DNA of 64,000 nucleotides, taken from Capsicum annuum. Lineage: Eukaryota; Streptophyta; Magnoliopsida; Solanales; Solanaceae. A model generated the notes under the pieces. The model was not told the origin of the DNA, did no database searches, and saw only the letters and a list, made by a program, of their open reading frames with translations. The DNA lies in the NCBI RefSeq assembly GCF_002878395.1, contig NW_025892514.1, positions 62,001 to 126,000 on the forward strand, read 5' to 3'. Within the stretch, counting starts at the first letter, position 1. Each line of letters opens with the position of its first letter. The position numbers and the translations under genes were made by a program. This document shows, piece after piece, positions 36,640 through 47,896 of the stretch.

Positions 36640-37653
36640 ATTTAAACAAGTCTTCATAAATGCCTTAACTATAATAAATGTATAAACTAGAAGAAAGCTA
36701 TAATCAACTCTACATACTTTGAATGATAGGAAAGCTCACTAATCCACTGCATATTAGGTGTTATCAAATGTCTAGCATCAAATATTAGACTTGAGTACCT
36801 AAAGCTATATATAAAAAAATATTATGTAAAATACAGTCAATATAATGGAATATGTTGGTACACAAGGTATATATACATACATATCATAAATCTAGAAAGT
36901 TGATCATGAAAATATATAGAGTAGCTTAAAATAATAATTATGATTTGAGATATAAGTCAAGGAAAAATAAGTTAAAATGTCTCAAAAACTGAAAACCCAA
37001 GGAAAGTCATGATAGCTAAAATCTATATAAAAAGTGTTTCATAAGTACATGGATTTTCTTACAACTGATAAACACCGTGTGATCTTATTATACCTAGTGT
37101 CTTACACCCACACTAGAAGATTTTTCCCAACCTTCCATAGTATAGGACCTTGAACAAGCAGATGTTAAACTGAGCTTCTTAGGCTAAATCCTATGGTGGC
37201 AACATAGGTATGGGGTATATGTTATATTAAACCATACCTTCTCAGTGCTAAATAATTCTCCTAAAACTATATATGCTCATATCATATCATGTAACATATA
37301 TAAAATCATAGTTTGAGTTTTTACTTAATATATGTGCAAGATTGTACTACTGTGAACCTATGCTCAATTTCTGTATCATAAATCATGTGCTAAAATTTAA
37401 ATCTAAAATACATATTTACATCTAAAACATATATATTTTTAACATAGGGTTCATAGTTTCATAAATCATTCTTAGATACCATGAAATTTAAATCATAAAT
37501 CAGAAATTTACAAAATATTCATAAGCTCATTTAAATTCTTTCATAGAATCTAGAAATAACACATAAAGGAATTATCTTTAATGATTTTCACATGGAAACC
37601 CTATCACTGATAATGATTCCAGATAACTTAAAAATACTTGGATATGAATATGA
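36640..37653. repeat. Dispersed repeat copy 1, left part
   Basis: Non-coding repeat sharing long similarity with 46262-47279 (for example CTAGAAG...CTATAATCAACTCTA and ACTGATAAACACCGTGT). Interrupted by the solo LTR at 37659; continues at 41437. Probably LTR-derived, minus orientation. Confidence 0.75.
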
Positions 37654-37658
37654 AAGGA
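37654..37658. repeat. Target-site duplication AAGGA, left
   Basis: AAGGA directly before TGTAATACCC; an identical copy follows the LTR end at 41432-41436. Confidence 0.9.
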
Positions 37659-37824
37659 TGTAATACCCTGCAAAGTTCTCTTCTAGTCTGAGCCTTAGAG
37701 CGTATCCCGCAAAGCGAAAAATCTGAGTCTAAAAATTTCAGAAGTATCTTCCCAAGTATGAAATACTTTGAATCGTGTGTAATTTCACTAATTTCTAATT
37801 TTAGTCATGTATATCATTGAACAA

Positions 37825-37880
37825 GCTTTCCATCGATACCAATTTCATCCAAATCCAACATCGGACGAAGAAGTTATGGC
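37825..37880 (+). promoter_or_regulatory. Conserved cross-family LTR block
   Basis: GCTTTCCATCGATACCAA (37825-37842), then AAGAAGTTATGGCC (37867-37880). This is the best-kept copy in the window; identical over the first 18 bases to 5701-5718. Confidence 0.65.
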
Positions 37881-37904
37881 CGTTGTACTGAGCGTTGTCG
37901 GATT

Positions 37905-38250
37905 CGCAGGTTTGACGGTCGATCTGACGGACCGCCAAGTCCTTGGTGGACCTTCAAGTTTCCCGTCAGACCAAGGCAGTGGCTTCCTCTTTATATTATC
38001 ATGTGATGGCCAAAGTGGTCGACCGTCACAAAGTTGATGGATCGTCAAGGGGAAAGTCAGATCAAGGCAGAATGTCCCATTCCTGGACCCTGAGTGACAG
38101 ACGATCTGGTGGACCGTCAGATTTTTGATGGACCATCACTTTGACCGTTACTCTAAGGCAGAACATCATATTTTTGGCACTTGAGTAACGGACGACTTGG
38201 TGGAATGTCAGTCCCTCTGACGGACATCAGGTCAACCGTCACAGACCCCC
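37905..38250 (+). repeat. Word block: GACCGTCA and TGACGGTC
   Basis: More than a dozen copies of GACCGTCA, GACGG(A/T)C and near variants in both orientations, spaced 10-40 bases, clearly GC-richer than the surroundings, ending about 65 bases before the TATA box. Confidence 0.75.
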
Positions 38251-38314
38251 AATTAGAATTTTCTAGACAAATTTTAAAGGGGCATTTTGGTCTTTTCCAC
38301 ATCCTCCCCCAGTT

Positions 38315-38323
38315 CTATAAATA
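38315..38323 (+). promoter_or_regulatory. TATA box of the solo LTR
   Basis: CTATAAATA preceded by a 'GGCATTTTGGTCTTTTCC' phrase that recurs upstream of the promoter in the LTR at 41805 (CACTTTGGTCCTTTCCCC, 42282). Likely the Pol II core promoter of the element. Confidence 0.65.
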
Positions 38324-38492
38324 CCGAGCCTAGGGCCTTCAACTTCATTTTTCTTCTCTGTTCCACCCAAAAATTAGGGTTTCCAAAAATCAAAATACTC
38401 TCTTTTCCTTTCATAAAAATTTAAAAGGGATCAAGAAGGATCTAGAGAAATCAAGAACTCCTTTTAAAAGCCTTCAAGAAAAGAAATTCCCA

Positions 38493-38535
38493 GGTATGTA
38501 GATGTTGATTCTTGGGTCCCTTTCATCCAAGAATC
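38493..38535 (+). other. Donor-like GGTATGT plus 9-11 bp stem-loop
   Basis: GGTATGTAGATGTT, then GATTCTTGG (38507-38515) pairing with CCAAGAATC (38527-38535). With one G-T and one T-A pair the stem extends to 11 bp, leaving loop CCCTTTC. Confidence 0.6.
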
Positions 38536-41366
38536 TCAATTACCCCTTTTTAAACTTAAGGATTTTATGTTTTGTGATATTCCATGATTTGTATGAGTTG
38601 AAGCTGATGTTACTTGTGTTGTTGAGTTTGGATTCATGATTGTTTGCAAGATTTATGGTCTTTTACCCTAGTATGTGGAATTTATTTGATGTTGTGATGA
38701 GCCCTTTTGAAGTTGGTGTCTATGTGAGGTGTTCATGACATTAGGGTGTAGAGATGGTTGAATAAGCGGAGTATGCACCCCATAGGTTGGATGAAAGGAT
38801 GAGGTGAAGCATAGAGGGGCATTGTAGTATGTTAAAGGGGAAACCCAAATTTGTAGGCTAGTCCATGCACACCTAGTGTTTGATAGAATGCCTTAGTGAG
38901 CGGAATGAGCCATAATAATAATATGGAAACCCCGAGTAGGTGTAGAACTATACATGTCTAGTGGTTGTCAAAAGACCTTAGTGAGTAAGTTGAGATGAAA
39001 TAGTGGTAAATCTCCCAAGTGAGTGCTCTTTGATTTATTTTAAGTTTTGATACATACTAAGTGGTTAGAAAGAGAGTAATGACATGATAGTATGAAGTTT
39101 TCCCAAAATCTCATGATATCTAGATATATGTCAAGATCGATATAGGTGTGAAGTACTTGATGCAAGACTTCATTAAATGGGATATAATTTAATAGCATGT
39201 CTTCCTTAAGGTAGTTTGTGATGATGAATTGATATTGATGACCTCCTGAATGTTCGAAGTGATCCTTTGGTAATTATGATGGTGAATAGAGGTTTATATT
39301 TCCTAAATGATAGGTGCGATGCCGTAAGGTTTGTGAGGGGGAAAGTATTTTATGATTCTGAAATGCTTAGAGTGACCCCTTGGTAGTTGTGATGATGAGT
39401 AGACATTTGCAAATCCTTGGAGGCTTGAGGTGATGTTCTAATGATTGTGAAATTGAATATATTGCATGATTTCTGAGTTTCTTGTGAATATGCCTGAATG
39501 ATGGTAATGATGCATGAATGCTTATGATGCTTGAATGAATGATGATGCTTTACTTCTATGTTATTGAGTCCTAGGGGTATTTATACCCAAAAATAAAGCT
39601 GTTGTCTAGAGCCCGTGTTAGTTTCTCGATAATTCCAACCGAGTCATGATTTTCAGAACTCAGTGAACTATAGAACTCTGTATCCTCAAACAATTACGAA
39701 GCTTAATAAAGCTCAGTAATCTCAGTTATCTCTGTAATCTCTGTATCGCTAGTAATCTAGCCTCAGACCTGTACTCAGCCCAGTCCTAATAGAACTCAAG
39801 TGATTCAATTCTAATCTCAGAAATGATTCAAATAATATAATCAAGCTATTTATCGTCAGTCAGATATCGCGATTCGATATTGATTCTGTCAGATACGAAA
39901 CCAAGTGATCTCAGCGTATTTCAGCCAGATCATTTGAGAAACATGATCATGTAAACAGATTCAGATGTATTGTGTTTATTCTAAGAATTTAGTGAGAGTC
40001 TTTCATTTGGGAGTAAAAACTAGCACCGAGCAAGGGAAGGGGTGGCGATTCCTCCCGTTAGAGAGAGAGGCTGGAGTCGTTAGTAGCAATCCCTAAAATC
40101 CAAAATTGTGTAGCCAGCACAGGATACAGGAGTCCCTGTCAGTAAAGGTTGTCACCATCAGAGAGGTTGACTATTATATTGCCTCAGGTCGACTTTCTAT
40201 AAGGGTCATCCCATCAGAGAGGCTTGACCCGAGAGTGAGTATTTACCTGTGGCACAGTATTGATGCCCTTCCAGCTGTGGTTACAGTTGGACCCTACCTG
40301 TGGTAGGTTAGGGCATGTCGTTTAAGTAACTACTTTCCACAGTTGTAGTTTCAGTATCAATCTTTAGAAGTCAAGATCGTGTGGTACAGTCATCTATCTT
40401 AGTGAGGAACTCAGATAGTTCCATTGATTCATGGACCATCCCGTCAGATAGGCTTGGCCTCATATACAGATGCTTACTATCATATTTAAAGATCTCTCAT
40501 CAGAGATGCTTGATTTCAATCTCCGATCATGTTGAATATTCTTATTATCATATTTAAAGATCTCCCATCAGATAGGATTGGTCTCCTTCTCAAAATTTGT
40601 TGAGTATTCTTGTTGTAGGATTTAGATATAATCCTATTTTCTTATCATTGATAAAGCTTCAGAAGTTATCTGTTAGAAAAGTTGAATCTCTAATTCTGTC
40701 GGTTGAAAGCGGTAAGCTCAGAACTCAGTCTTTGATATAAGTATACTCAGATCCTTAGTTATTAGTACCAGATGAGTCATTGGTTCAATATCTCAGTGAT
40801 GGTAGTGAGTTTAGCTTGCAATAAAGCGGTACCCAAGGTCAATTCTCAAGAGTTGTGATGATTATGAGTATGATTCATGCATTCTTGTATTTGTGCTTGT
40901 ATTCGTGCGGTATTCTCATGATCATTTAGGTTATACACATTTTGCATGTATGGGCCCTTGCATTTTTCCTTATCCCATCTACATACTCGGTATATTTTGT
41001 TCTGACGCATTTGCACTATGGTGTCTCATTTGACACCATAGTTTTAGAGGCACAGGACCCAGAGTATCATCAGAAGATCAGTCCTAGTCAATAGCAGTAG
41101 CAATGAGTCCTCTTCTTTCAAGGATGAGTTTCAGTTTTCTATTATTGTAATCAAAATTTTATTTACTTTCAGTTGTCGGAGTTAGTTGGGGACCTGTCCC
41201 ATCAACTCCAAAGTTCAGTCAGAGTAGAGGCTTTTCAAATGGATGTATTGTATAGTATTCAGTTTTATATTTTGAGAATTTATAGATGTGTTGAACCTTA
41301 TGGCCAGTTTCTACATTTATTCCAGATATTATGCAGTGTATGGGTACATATATCAGTAAAGGGTTA

Positions 41367-41392
41367 GCTTGTGGTCCTTCGGGGTTACAAGC
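41367..41392 (+). other. LTR-terminal stem-loop
   Basis: GCTTGT (41367-41372) pairs with ACAAGC (41387-41392) about 40 bases before the LTR end. The outer arms differ from those at 34180 and 44062, but pairing is kept. Confidence 0.45.
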
Positions 41393-41431
41393 ACCGTGTG
41401 ACATCTCGTGATGGAATCTTGGGGCGTTACA

Positions 41432-41436
41432 AAGGA
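41432..41436. repeat. Target-site duplication AAGGA, right
   Basis: Second copy of AAGGA right after the LTR end CGTTACA. Confidence 0.9.
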
Positions 41437-41799
41437 AATCATCATTGAATTTGTCTTACATGTTGAAGGCACTAATTTTGAAAAAAAAAAGATTGACTTG
41501 ACTAAAAAAACCTTTGATTACTTAAAAAACTTTCTTTTGACTTGATTGGAGAAAATAAATAGAGAATCGACTTAATAATCTAAGATTTATATCTTTTAAA
41601 TATTGAAATATCATGGTATAGCATACTAGCATAAGGAAAGGTGAAAACACCCATTTTAAAAAATTTCTAAAAGTTTCAAGATAAAATATTGCATTTATTA
41701 ACATACTTCTTATACCTTCATGTACTTACAAAATGAGCAAACAAGATTAGTAATAGAAGGTTCTCGCCATCACTAATAATTTCACTCTTTTGTTCTTGG
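41437..41799. repeat. Dispersed repeat copy 1, right part
   Basis: Continues the repeat broken by the solo LTR and corresponds to about 47280-47535 (shared: AAAGAACTTTCT/AAAAAACTTTCT, TTGATTAGAGAGAATAAA versus TTGATTGGAGAAAATAAA). Ends at the next solo LTR. Confidence 0.7.
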
Positions 41800-42098
41800 G
41801 CAGCTGTAACACCCCACACTTTTGGGCTAGACTTTGAAGTATTGTTCTTATGAGTGTAAACTCCAATCCCATGAATTTTTTTTGAATATATGTGTCATGA
41901 TATTTATCCTAGTGTGTGAAGTGCTCTAGAAGTGAAAAATATTAATAGGAATCACTTAGAGTGAAGTTGAGCTAAAAGCCTTTGATTTATCCAAGTTTGG
42001 TATTTGATTATACAAGGGTCTAATTTGAAAGTATATAACTTTTGATATATGTAGAATTTTATAGCTCAAGACCCACCAAATTTTAAATAATTGAGTCA

Positions 42099-42153
42099 GC
42101 TTTCCAACGATACTAATTTCTCCTTAATACGATACCTGAGCAAGAAGTTATAG
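42099..42153 (+). promoter_or_regulatory. Conserved cross-family LTR block
   Basis: GCTTTCCAACGATACTAA and, 25 bases on, AAGAAGTTATAG. Two differences from the 37825 copy in the first 18 bases. Confidence 0.6.
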
Positions 42154-42594
42154 CTATTTTTGTGAAAGGCAGTGAGGGCGCGCAATAAGCCCGCGCCGCC
42201 CGAGATAGAGGGGGAACCGCGGGATCTACTCTCACGGACTAAAGGGGGCGCGTCTAATCCATTCCCTTAGGGGTCAAGCGGCACTTTGGTCCTTTCCCCT
42301 CAACCCGAAACATCCAAGGGACAATTTATAGCATCTAAAAGGGAATTATTTACCCATCTTCCTCAAAAACCCCTCACATAAAAACCCTCCCTTTTCCCCC
42401 TGAACAGAACTCAAGGCTTTCTCTCAAGAACATAAAGAATTCAAGCTTTAGTTTGAAGATTTCTTTAAGAAATATAAGATTTCAAACTTCCAAGTTCAAT
42501 AATTCTTTAAGAAATATCAAGAATAGAGTTTCTTTCACAAGTTCATCATTAAAGTTCCAAGATTCAAGATTTCTTCGCAATTCAAGAAAATTAA

Positions 42595-42635
42595 GGTATG
42601 TAGGGTTATGAACAAGGGTATCCTTTCACCCTTGT
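42595..42635 (+). other. Donor-like GGTATGT plus 8-bp stem-loop
   Basis: GGTATGTAGGGTTATGA, then ACAAGGGT (42612-42619), loop ATCCTTTC, ACCCTTGT (42628-42635): a perfect 8-bp stem. Confidence 0.6.
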
Positions 42636-44129
42636 GCCTAAATTGCATGAATTTAAGATTTTATTTAATTATTTTAAAGTAGTGTTCATACCCAAGTTTC
42701 TATATTCTTGAAGCATGTGATTATCATGAGATTTAAAGCTTTAAGTTTATCGAAAGTTCCCATGTTTATGTTTTAACTTATGAGATTTCTATTATGCATG
42801 AGATTGCACTATCTTGACATGATATTGTTGAAGTATTTCAAGATGGTTATTGAGCATGAAGTTTTGTTATGAATTGACTTGATTATAAAGCATGGGTTTT
42901 AAGCCGTAAGTTTAAGTATTGAGATTTCAAGAAGATCATGCTCTTAAGTTTTATTTGATAAGTTCATACCAAGAATGAGTTTGAGTTTTCAAAAAGACTA
43001 TGGTATTAAGTTTCTTTGATGGTTTTATACCAAGATTTAAAGAAAGATGGATCTTTTGATCCTCAGCTAAGAGATGGAATCCACATTTATTCATTTTGAT
43101 TACATTTTAAAGCATAGAGAAGCATGAATGATTTTAATTATAAATCCTTATGCTATTTTAACATAGATCTCCTAAAGAGTGAGCATATAAGTAATATAGG
43201 AGTCATATTTAGCACCAAGTTAGGTATGAGGCCCAGGTCACATGCCCCAGAACTATGTACCACCATATGTTTTAATGCCCTTACTGGGTTTAGTATAGTG
43301 ATCACTCTAGTTTAGGTTCTATTCTGATGGAAAGCGTAGAACACCTCTACCAATGTGGGTGCGAGATGTTGGACTCCATGATAGCTCACATAATTTATGT
43401 CAGTTAGAAGAACCTCCCAAAAGAAATAGTAAAAGTAAAGCTTTTAGAAACTAAGTGTGTGGCTCACAAAGTTTATTTATTATGATTTATTATTCACGTT
43501 TCTATGATTTTCAACTTTCAATTTTATTCAAGCTCAAGGTGAGTCACTTACACTTAGCATGCATTATTTGAAAGTATATCAATATATTAAGTTATTATTT
43601 TACTTATGCATTTACCCCCACATATTTAGTACATTCCAGAAGTACTGATCCACATATATGTCTATGTGTTACATTGTCTCATAATATAGATACAAATTGT
43701 ACCACGTACATCATAATCAGATAATTTGCAGCTTCCAGTCAATAGGTGATGAGTCCTTTTGATTTGAGGTCTCGAATAAATCTTAGTTCGAGTAGCATCT
43801 TGTTTTCTTTATTTGATCGTATTCATTCGGGATAGCTGAGGGTCATGCCCTGGCTACCTATAGTCAATATTAGTAGAGGCTTCATAGACAGTTAGTATAG
43901 TTGATGTAATTAATTTCAGTTTTATTTTGTATAACCAGAGTTGTAATCGTTTTATATAATTTTGTATTGAACCTACTTAGTACAGACAACTCTTTCACTT
44001 ATTTCTTTCAGATTAATATATCTTATTTAGTTGCTCACGAGTTATGCTAGTATAAGGGTTAGCTTAGGATCACTTGTGGTCTTAAGCACTGTGTGACCTC
44101 TAGGGGTAGTCTCGGGGCGTTACAGTAGC

Positions 44130-45356
44130 ACCACTCAAATGTACTCATGCACTTTGTCCTTTTATCATTTAAGGATCCTGCAAAAGTTTCTATTCAATTC
44201 GATCAATTTCTTGTCAACAATCATAAACCAACCTTAAGGGCAAAATGATTTTTTTTGGTTGAAGAATAAATGGCTCACTAAAATCTAATTAACTTAAATC
44301 AAGAAAATTAACAACAAAAATAAAACTAGAAAAATACGATAAAGAAATTAGCATGAAGAAAAGAAACCGAACTCAAAGAACTTGATAATATTTAATAGGG
44401 TAATCTACTAACTAAAATCAATTTATGAATCTTAAACAAGGTGGATTTAAAGAAAAAAAATAAAATTTACCAAGATTTGAAATAAGAAAATCATTTAGGA
44501 AGAAAATGGGATGAATTACATGCTGAAAAAACTCCAAAATTGGAGAAAAAATTGAAAATAGCCTTAAAAAGGCTTGGCTTAGGCACTGGATTCGGTTGTG
44601 AGGACATTGGAGTTGGTGACTGAGGTGGCTTGGGTAGAAGCCGAGTTTGGGGCTAGAGTAGATACTGAAGGATGGCTTGGAGCAGGCGCTGCTTAGGATG
44701 ATGAGGAAGCTGATGAGATTTTTGCTTACGATGCAGAAGCCATTTCTGTAGAAGCTCAAATGCACTGGAGTTGGCACGAGAGATACATTTTAATGTTTTT
44801 GCGGGCCCTTTCCAACTGGCAGCTTCTGATTGGCCATGAATAATCTTTCTGGAAATTTCTTTTTTAAAAAAACTCACTCTTTTATTTTACTTCTTTAGCC
44901 CTATAATATTCAATTTTGCGACCGCAAACAACTTTTAACAAATTTTCTTCTTGGGGCAGATTAAATATACTCTTTTAAGTTCTTCCTCAATAACACAAAG
45001 AACATTTTAAAATTTCAGCACCCCTCAAATCAACTCAAAATTGGCTCATAATTTAGTATTGGCTCTCGTTTGACCTAGAGAATAAACCCAACTCATTTTT
45101 AATATCTAATTCACTTCAATGAAAATACCCATTTCCAAATTTTTTAAAGCTTTAAACCTTCAAAATCCTTTCATGGAAACTTCTTCCTTACAACTCCAGA
45201 TGACTTGAAATTTTAAATTTAAAGTTAAAAAATACTAGAGAACTAGAATCTACTGTCAAAACAATAAACAAATACAAAATCTTTCTGAATTTTTATTTTT
45301 TTAAATTTTTTTTCGTAGTGACAAATCACAAGATAGATTTATGAACATAAATCTAA
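44130..45356. other. Unassigned stretch
   Basis: AT-rich sequence with no recognised domain. Overlapping minus frames 44418-44777 and 44653-44877 (74-119 codons) are Ser/Pro-rich to basic and resemble nothing I know; their GC-richer core (44570-44830) is the only hint of past coding. It could be the interior of a minus-strand element whose primer-like site is at 45357. Confidence 0.35.
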
Positions 45357-45373
45357 ACTCGTCTGATACCAAT
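45357..45373 (-). promoter_or_regulatory. Possible Met-type primer-binding site
   Basis: Minus strand AATTGGTATCAGACGAG, close to TGGTATCAGAGC. Next to it on the plus strand is TGATGAAATAAAAATG, which could be an LTR terminus. Suggestive only. Confidence 0.45.
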
Positions 45374-47535
45374 TGATGAAATAAAAATGCACCCTTACTC
45401 TTAGAGAAAAAAGAAGAAGATAAAGGATAGAAGAAGTGACACAAACAAGGAACTAATTGACAACAATAGGTCTACTAAAGCTAAAATTTCCAATTAAAAA
45501 TCCAAACAAGCACCAAATCTAAAATAAAGTAAGACACAAGAAAAATAAACTAAAGCATCTAATGAGTATGTTAAACCTTAAGATAAAAAGTCTATTAAAC
45601 CCTAAGATGTCAATCAATTAATCCAAATCAAGAACTTATACTATATAGATAATCCTCGAGAGAAATAATTTCCTCGGATAAGCAATTTTATCAATATTAT
45701 TTAGCAATCAAGGATATAGTCTAACTCTCACAAGAGTTTCTCACATTAATATTAAAAGTAATCTACCTAATAAAGTGAAAAAATGTAGTATTTATATTAA
45801 ACTTGCTAAGAATGAAGACTAAGTATAATTATTACAAAAATACCCTTAATGAATTAAGGGCATTCTTAGTCTTCTTAAGCATGAGAGGCTTGTATTTTAA
45901 AATTAGCATATTTGCATACATAGTTCCTTTTCTCCCAAACCCTGTACTTCCATTTTAGTACGTTCCTATGATTTAAGACTTTTGTTGAAACCTCTCTCAA
46001 GATTTCAAAATATTGACTTTATACTAAGCTTTTCAACTCCTTTACTTGGCGTGGCATGCATGCATCACTTGTGGTCAGGGAGGACCTTTAGAAAGTCTAC
46101 CTATACAATAAAATAAATATCAAAACTAAAGCGGAAATTTAAAATTAATAATGGCCTAAATATAAAAGAGATAATCTTTGTTGGGACATAAAGCAAATGA
46201 AGGACTATCAACTACTACATAATTATTGTCTAGTGAAGCCTCGACTTAAACATAAGAGTAAACCTAGATAAGGCATGATAAATACCTTTATTATAATAAA
46301 TTCTAAACTAGAAGGAAAAACTATAATCAACTCTATGTTTCTTGGATTTTAGAAGAGCTCACTAGTCCGTTGAATGTCAGGTGCTGCCAAATGCTTAACA
46401 TATGACCTTAGGCTCGAGAACATGAATTTACACTATAAAAAAATAGTGTAAAATGCATTCAATACAACAAAATATATTGGTATGCTAAGTATACATATAT
46501 ACATATCATAAATCTGAAAAGCTATCAGGAAAATACCTAAAGAGTTGGTTAAAATAATAGATTTGAGTGATTCATGGAAAAATAATTTAAGATATTTCAA
46601 ACAATTGAAAACTTGAGAAAGTCATGATATCTAAAACTATGTAAAAAGTGTTTCATGAGTATATAAATAATAATATCATATGCTTTATATATGTCGAAAG
46701 TTTCTTATAACTGATAAACACCGTGTTAGCTCATGATACTCAACATCCTACACCCACACTGGAAGAGTTATCCCAAACTTTGAAAGTATAAGACCATGGA
46801 AATGTCAATTTAAAACTAAGCCTCTTGGGCTTAATCCTACAGTGGCAACATAGTTATGGGACATGTGTTATCTGAAAAAATACCCTCTCAATAATAAATA
46901 ATGCTTCTAAAACTATACATGCTCATATCATATCATGTAATATAGCTGAAATTATAGTTTGAATCTTTGCTCAACATGTTTGTAAAATTGTACTATGTGA
47001 GACTATGCTCAATTTTTGTGTCATAAATCAAACACTAAAATTTAAATCTAAAACATATATCTTTTCAATGAAGGGATCATAGTTTCGTAATCATTCTTCA
47101 AGACCAAGAATTTTAAATCATAAATCAAGAATACACATTATATTCATAAAATCTTAAAAATTCTTTTATAGAAATCGGGAATAACACATAAAAGAATAAT
47201 ATTCAATGTTTTGGGCATGAAAATTCTAGCTTTGAACATATTCAAGATAACTTCCAAATACTTAGATTAGAGAATGAAAGAAATCTATCACTGAATACTT
47301 GTGTACCTACTGATGACAGTAATTTTCATAAGATAAGACTTAACTTAATTGGAATAGAAATGCATTGATTGCTTAAAGAACTTTCTATTAATTTGATTAG
47401 AGAGAATAAAAAGAAAATTGACTTAAGGATATAATAGCTATATCTCTTAGAGTTTGGAATATTGTAGAATAAGATACTAGGGTAAGGAAAACAAAACAAT
47501 AGCCTTTTTAAAATATTGTTGAAAATTTCTGGATA
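45374..47535 (-). repeat. Candidate minus LTR containing dispersed repeat copy 2
   Basis: About 2.2 kb, non-coding. Its right half (46262-47535) is the second copy of the repeat at 36640-37653 plus 41437-41799. Around 47275-47300 the sequence runs without interruption through the point where copy 1 carries the 3.77-kb solo LTR, so it preserves the pre-insertion site. LTR status rests on the primer-like site at its left edge. Confidence 0.5.
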
Positions 47536-47896
47536 TACATCCACGGGTGACTCTATGTATCATGGTTCCTATCAATGAGCCATTGTCTAAGACAAAAATA
47601 TCTAAAATGATTTTACAAAGATTCTTGAATGAGGTCCATGACTATCTTAAGAGTTCATGGGCTGACCTCCACAAAGCATTCTACTATTCATGGTATCCTA
47701 GAGTAATATTACAATATCTCAAAATTTGATCCACGGTCGGGTGGTAGACCATGATTAGGTTTTAAGGCTTATAAACCCTTCCATAAAATTCTAAAGAAAT
47801 TTGCTAACTTGAAGGACTGATACTATGTCTGATCTCACATATTATAGATTGATATCACAGATTATGGGTTCATTTATGATGAACTAGAACACTTAA
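47536..47896. other. Unassigned spacer
   Basis: No domain or repeat landmark recognised. The frame at 47547-47729 (60 codons) has no family resemblance and looks incidental. Confidence 0.4.

Larger units (their letters stand above)
37659..41431 (+). mobile_element. Solo LTR, 3.77 kb, with perfect TSD
   Basis: Starts TGTAATACCCTG and ends GGGGCGTTACA, flanked on both sides by AAGGA. No internal retroelement sequence remains, so it is a solo LTR left by recombination between two LTRs. From the left: the conserved block (37825-37880), a long word block of GACCGTCA/TGACGGTC words (37910-38250), TATA box (38315), donor-like site with hairpin (38493-38535), GATGATGAATG-rich stretch (39210-39560), TAGCACCGAG box (40021), GTTAGTTGGGGACCTGTCCC (41182) and the terminal stem-loop (41367-41392). 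Open frames inside (such as 37807-38037, 40106-40306) are incidental. At 3.77 kb it is the longest LTR here; its best relative in the window is the LTR of element G. Confidence 0.92.
41805..44124 (+). mobile_element. Solo LTR, 2.32 kb, same family as nested element 1
   Basis: TGTAACACCCCACAC to GGGGCGTTACA, flanked by GCAGC (41800-41804) and GTAGC (44125-44129), 4 of 5 matching. It holds the conserved block (42099-42153), a GC-rich word block (GGGCGCGC, CCGCGCCG, ACCGCGGG; about 42175-42255), the donor-like site with an 8-bp hairpin (42595-42635), a TAGCACCAAG box (43210) and the terminal stem-loop (44062-44087). It aligns with the nested element 1 LTR (21245 to 18234) at start, conserved block and end, but the word block is quite different. 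Confidence 0.9.

Noticed and set aside
37807..38128. Three overlapping frames of 61-76 codons in the solo LTR
   Set aside because: They coincide with the GC-rich word block, where stops are rare by composition; both strands open and no domain.
44418..44877. Two overlapping minus frames of 74-119 codons as a possible host gene
   Set aside because: No recognisable domain, overlapping in different frames, in repeat-dominated context.
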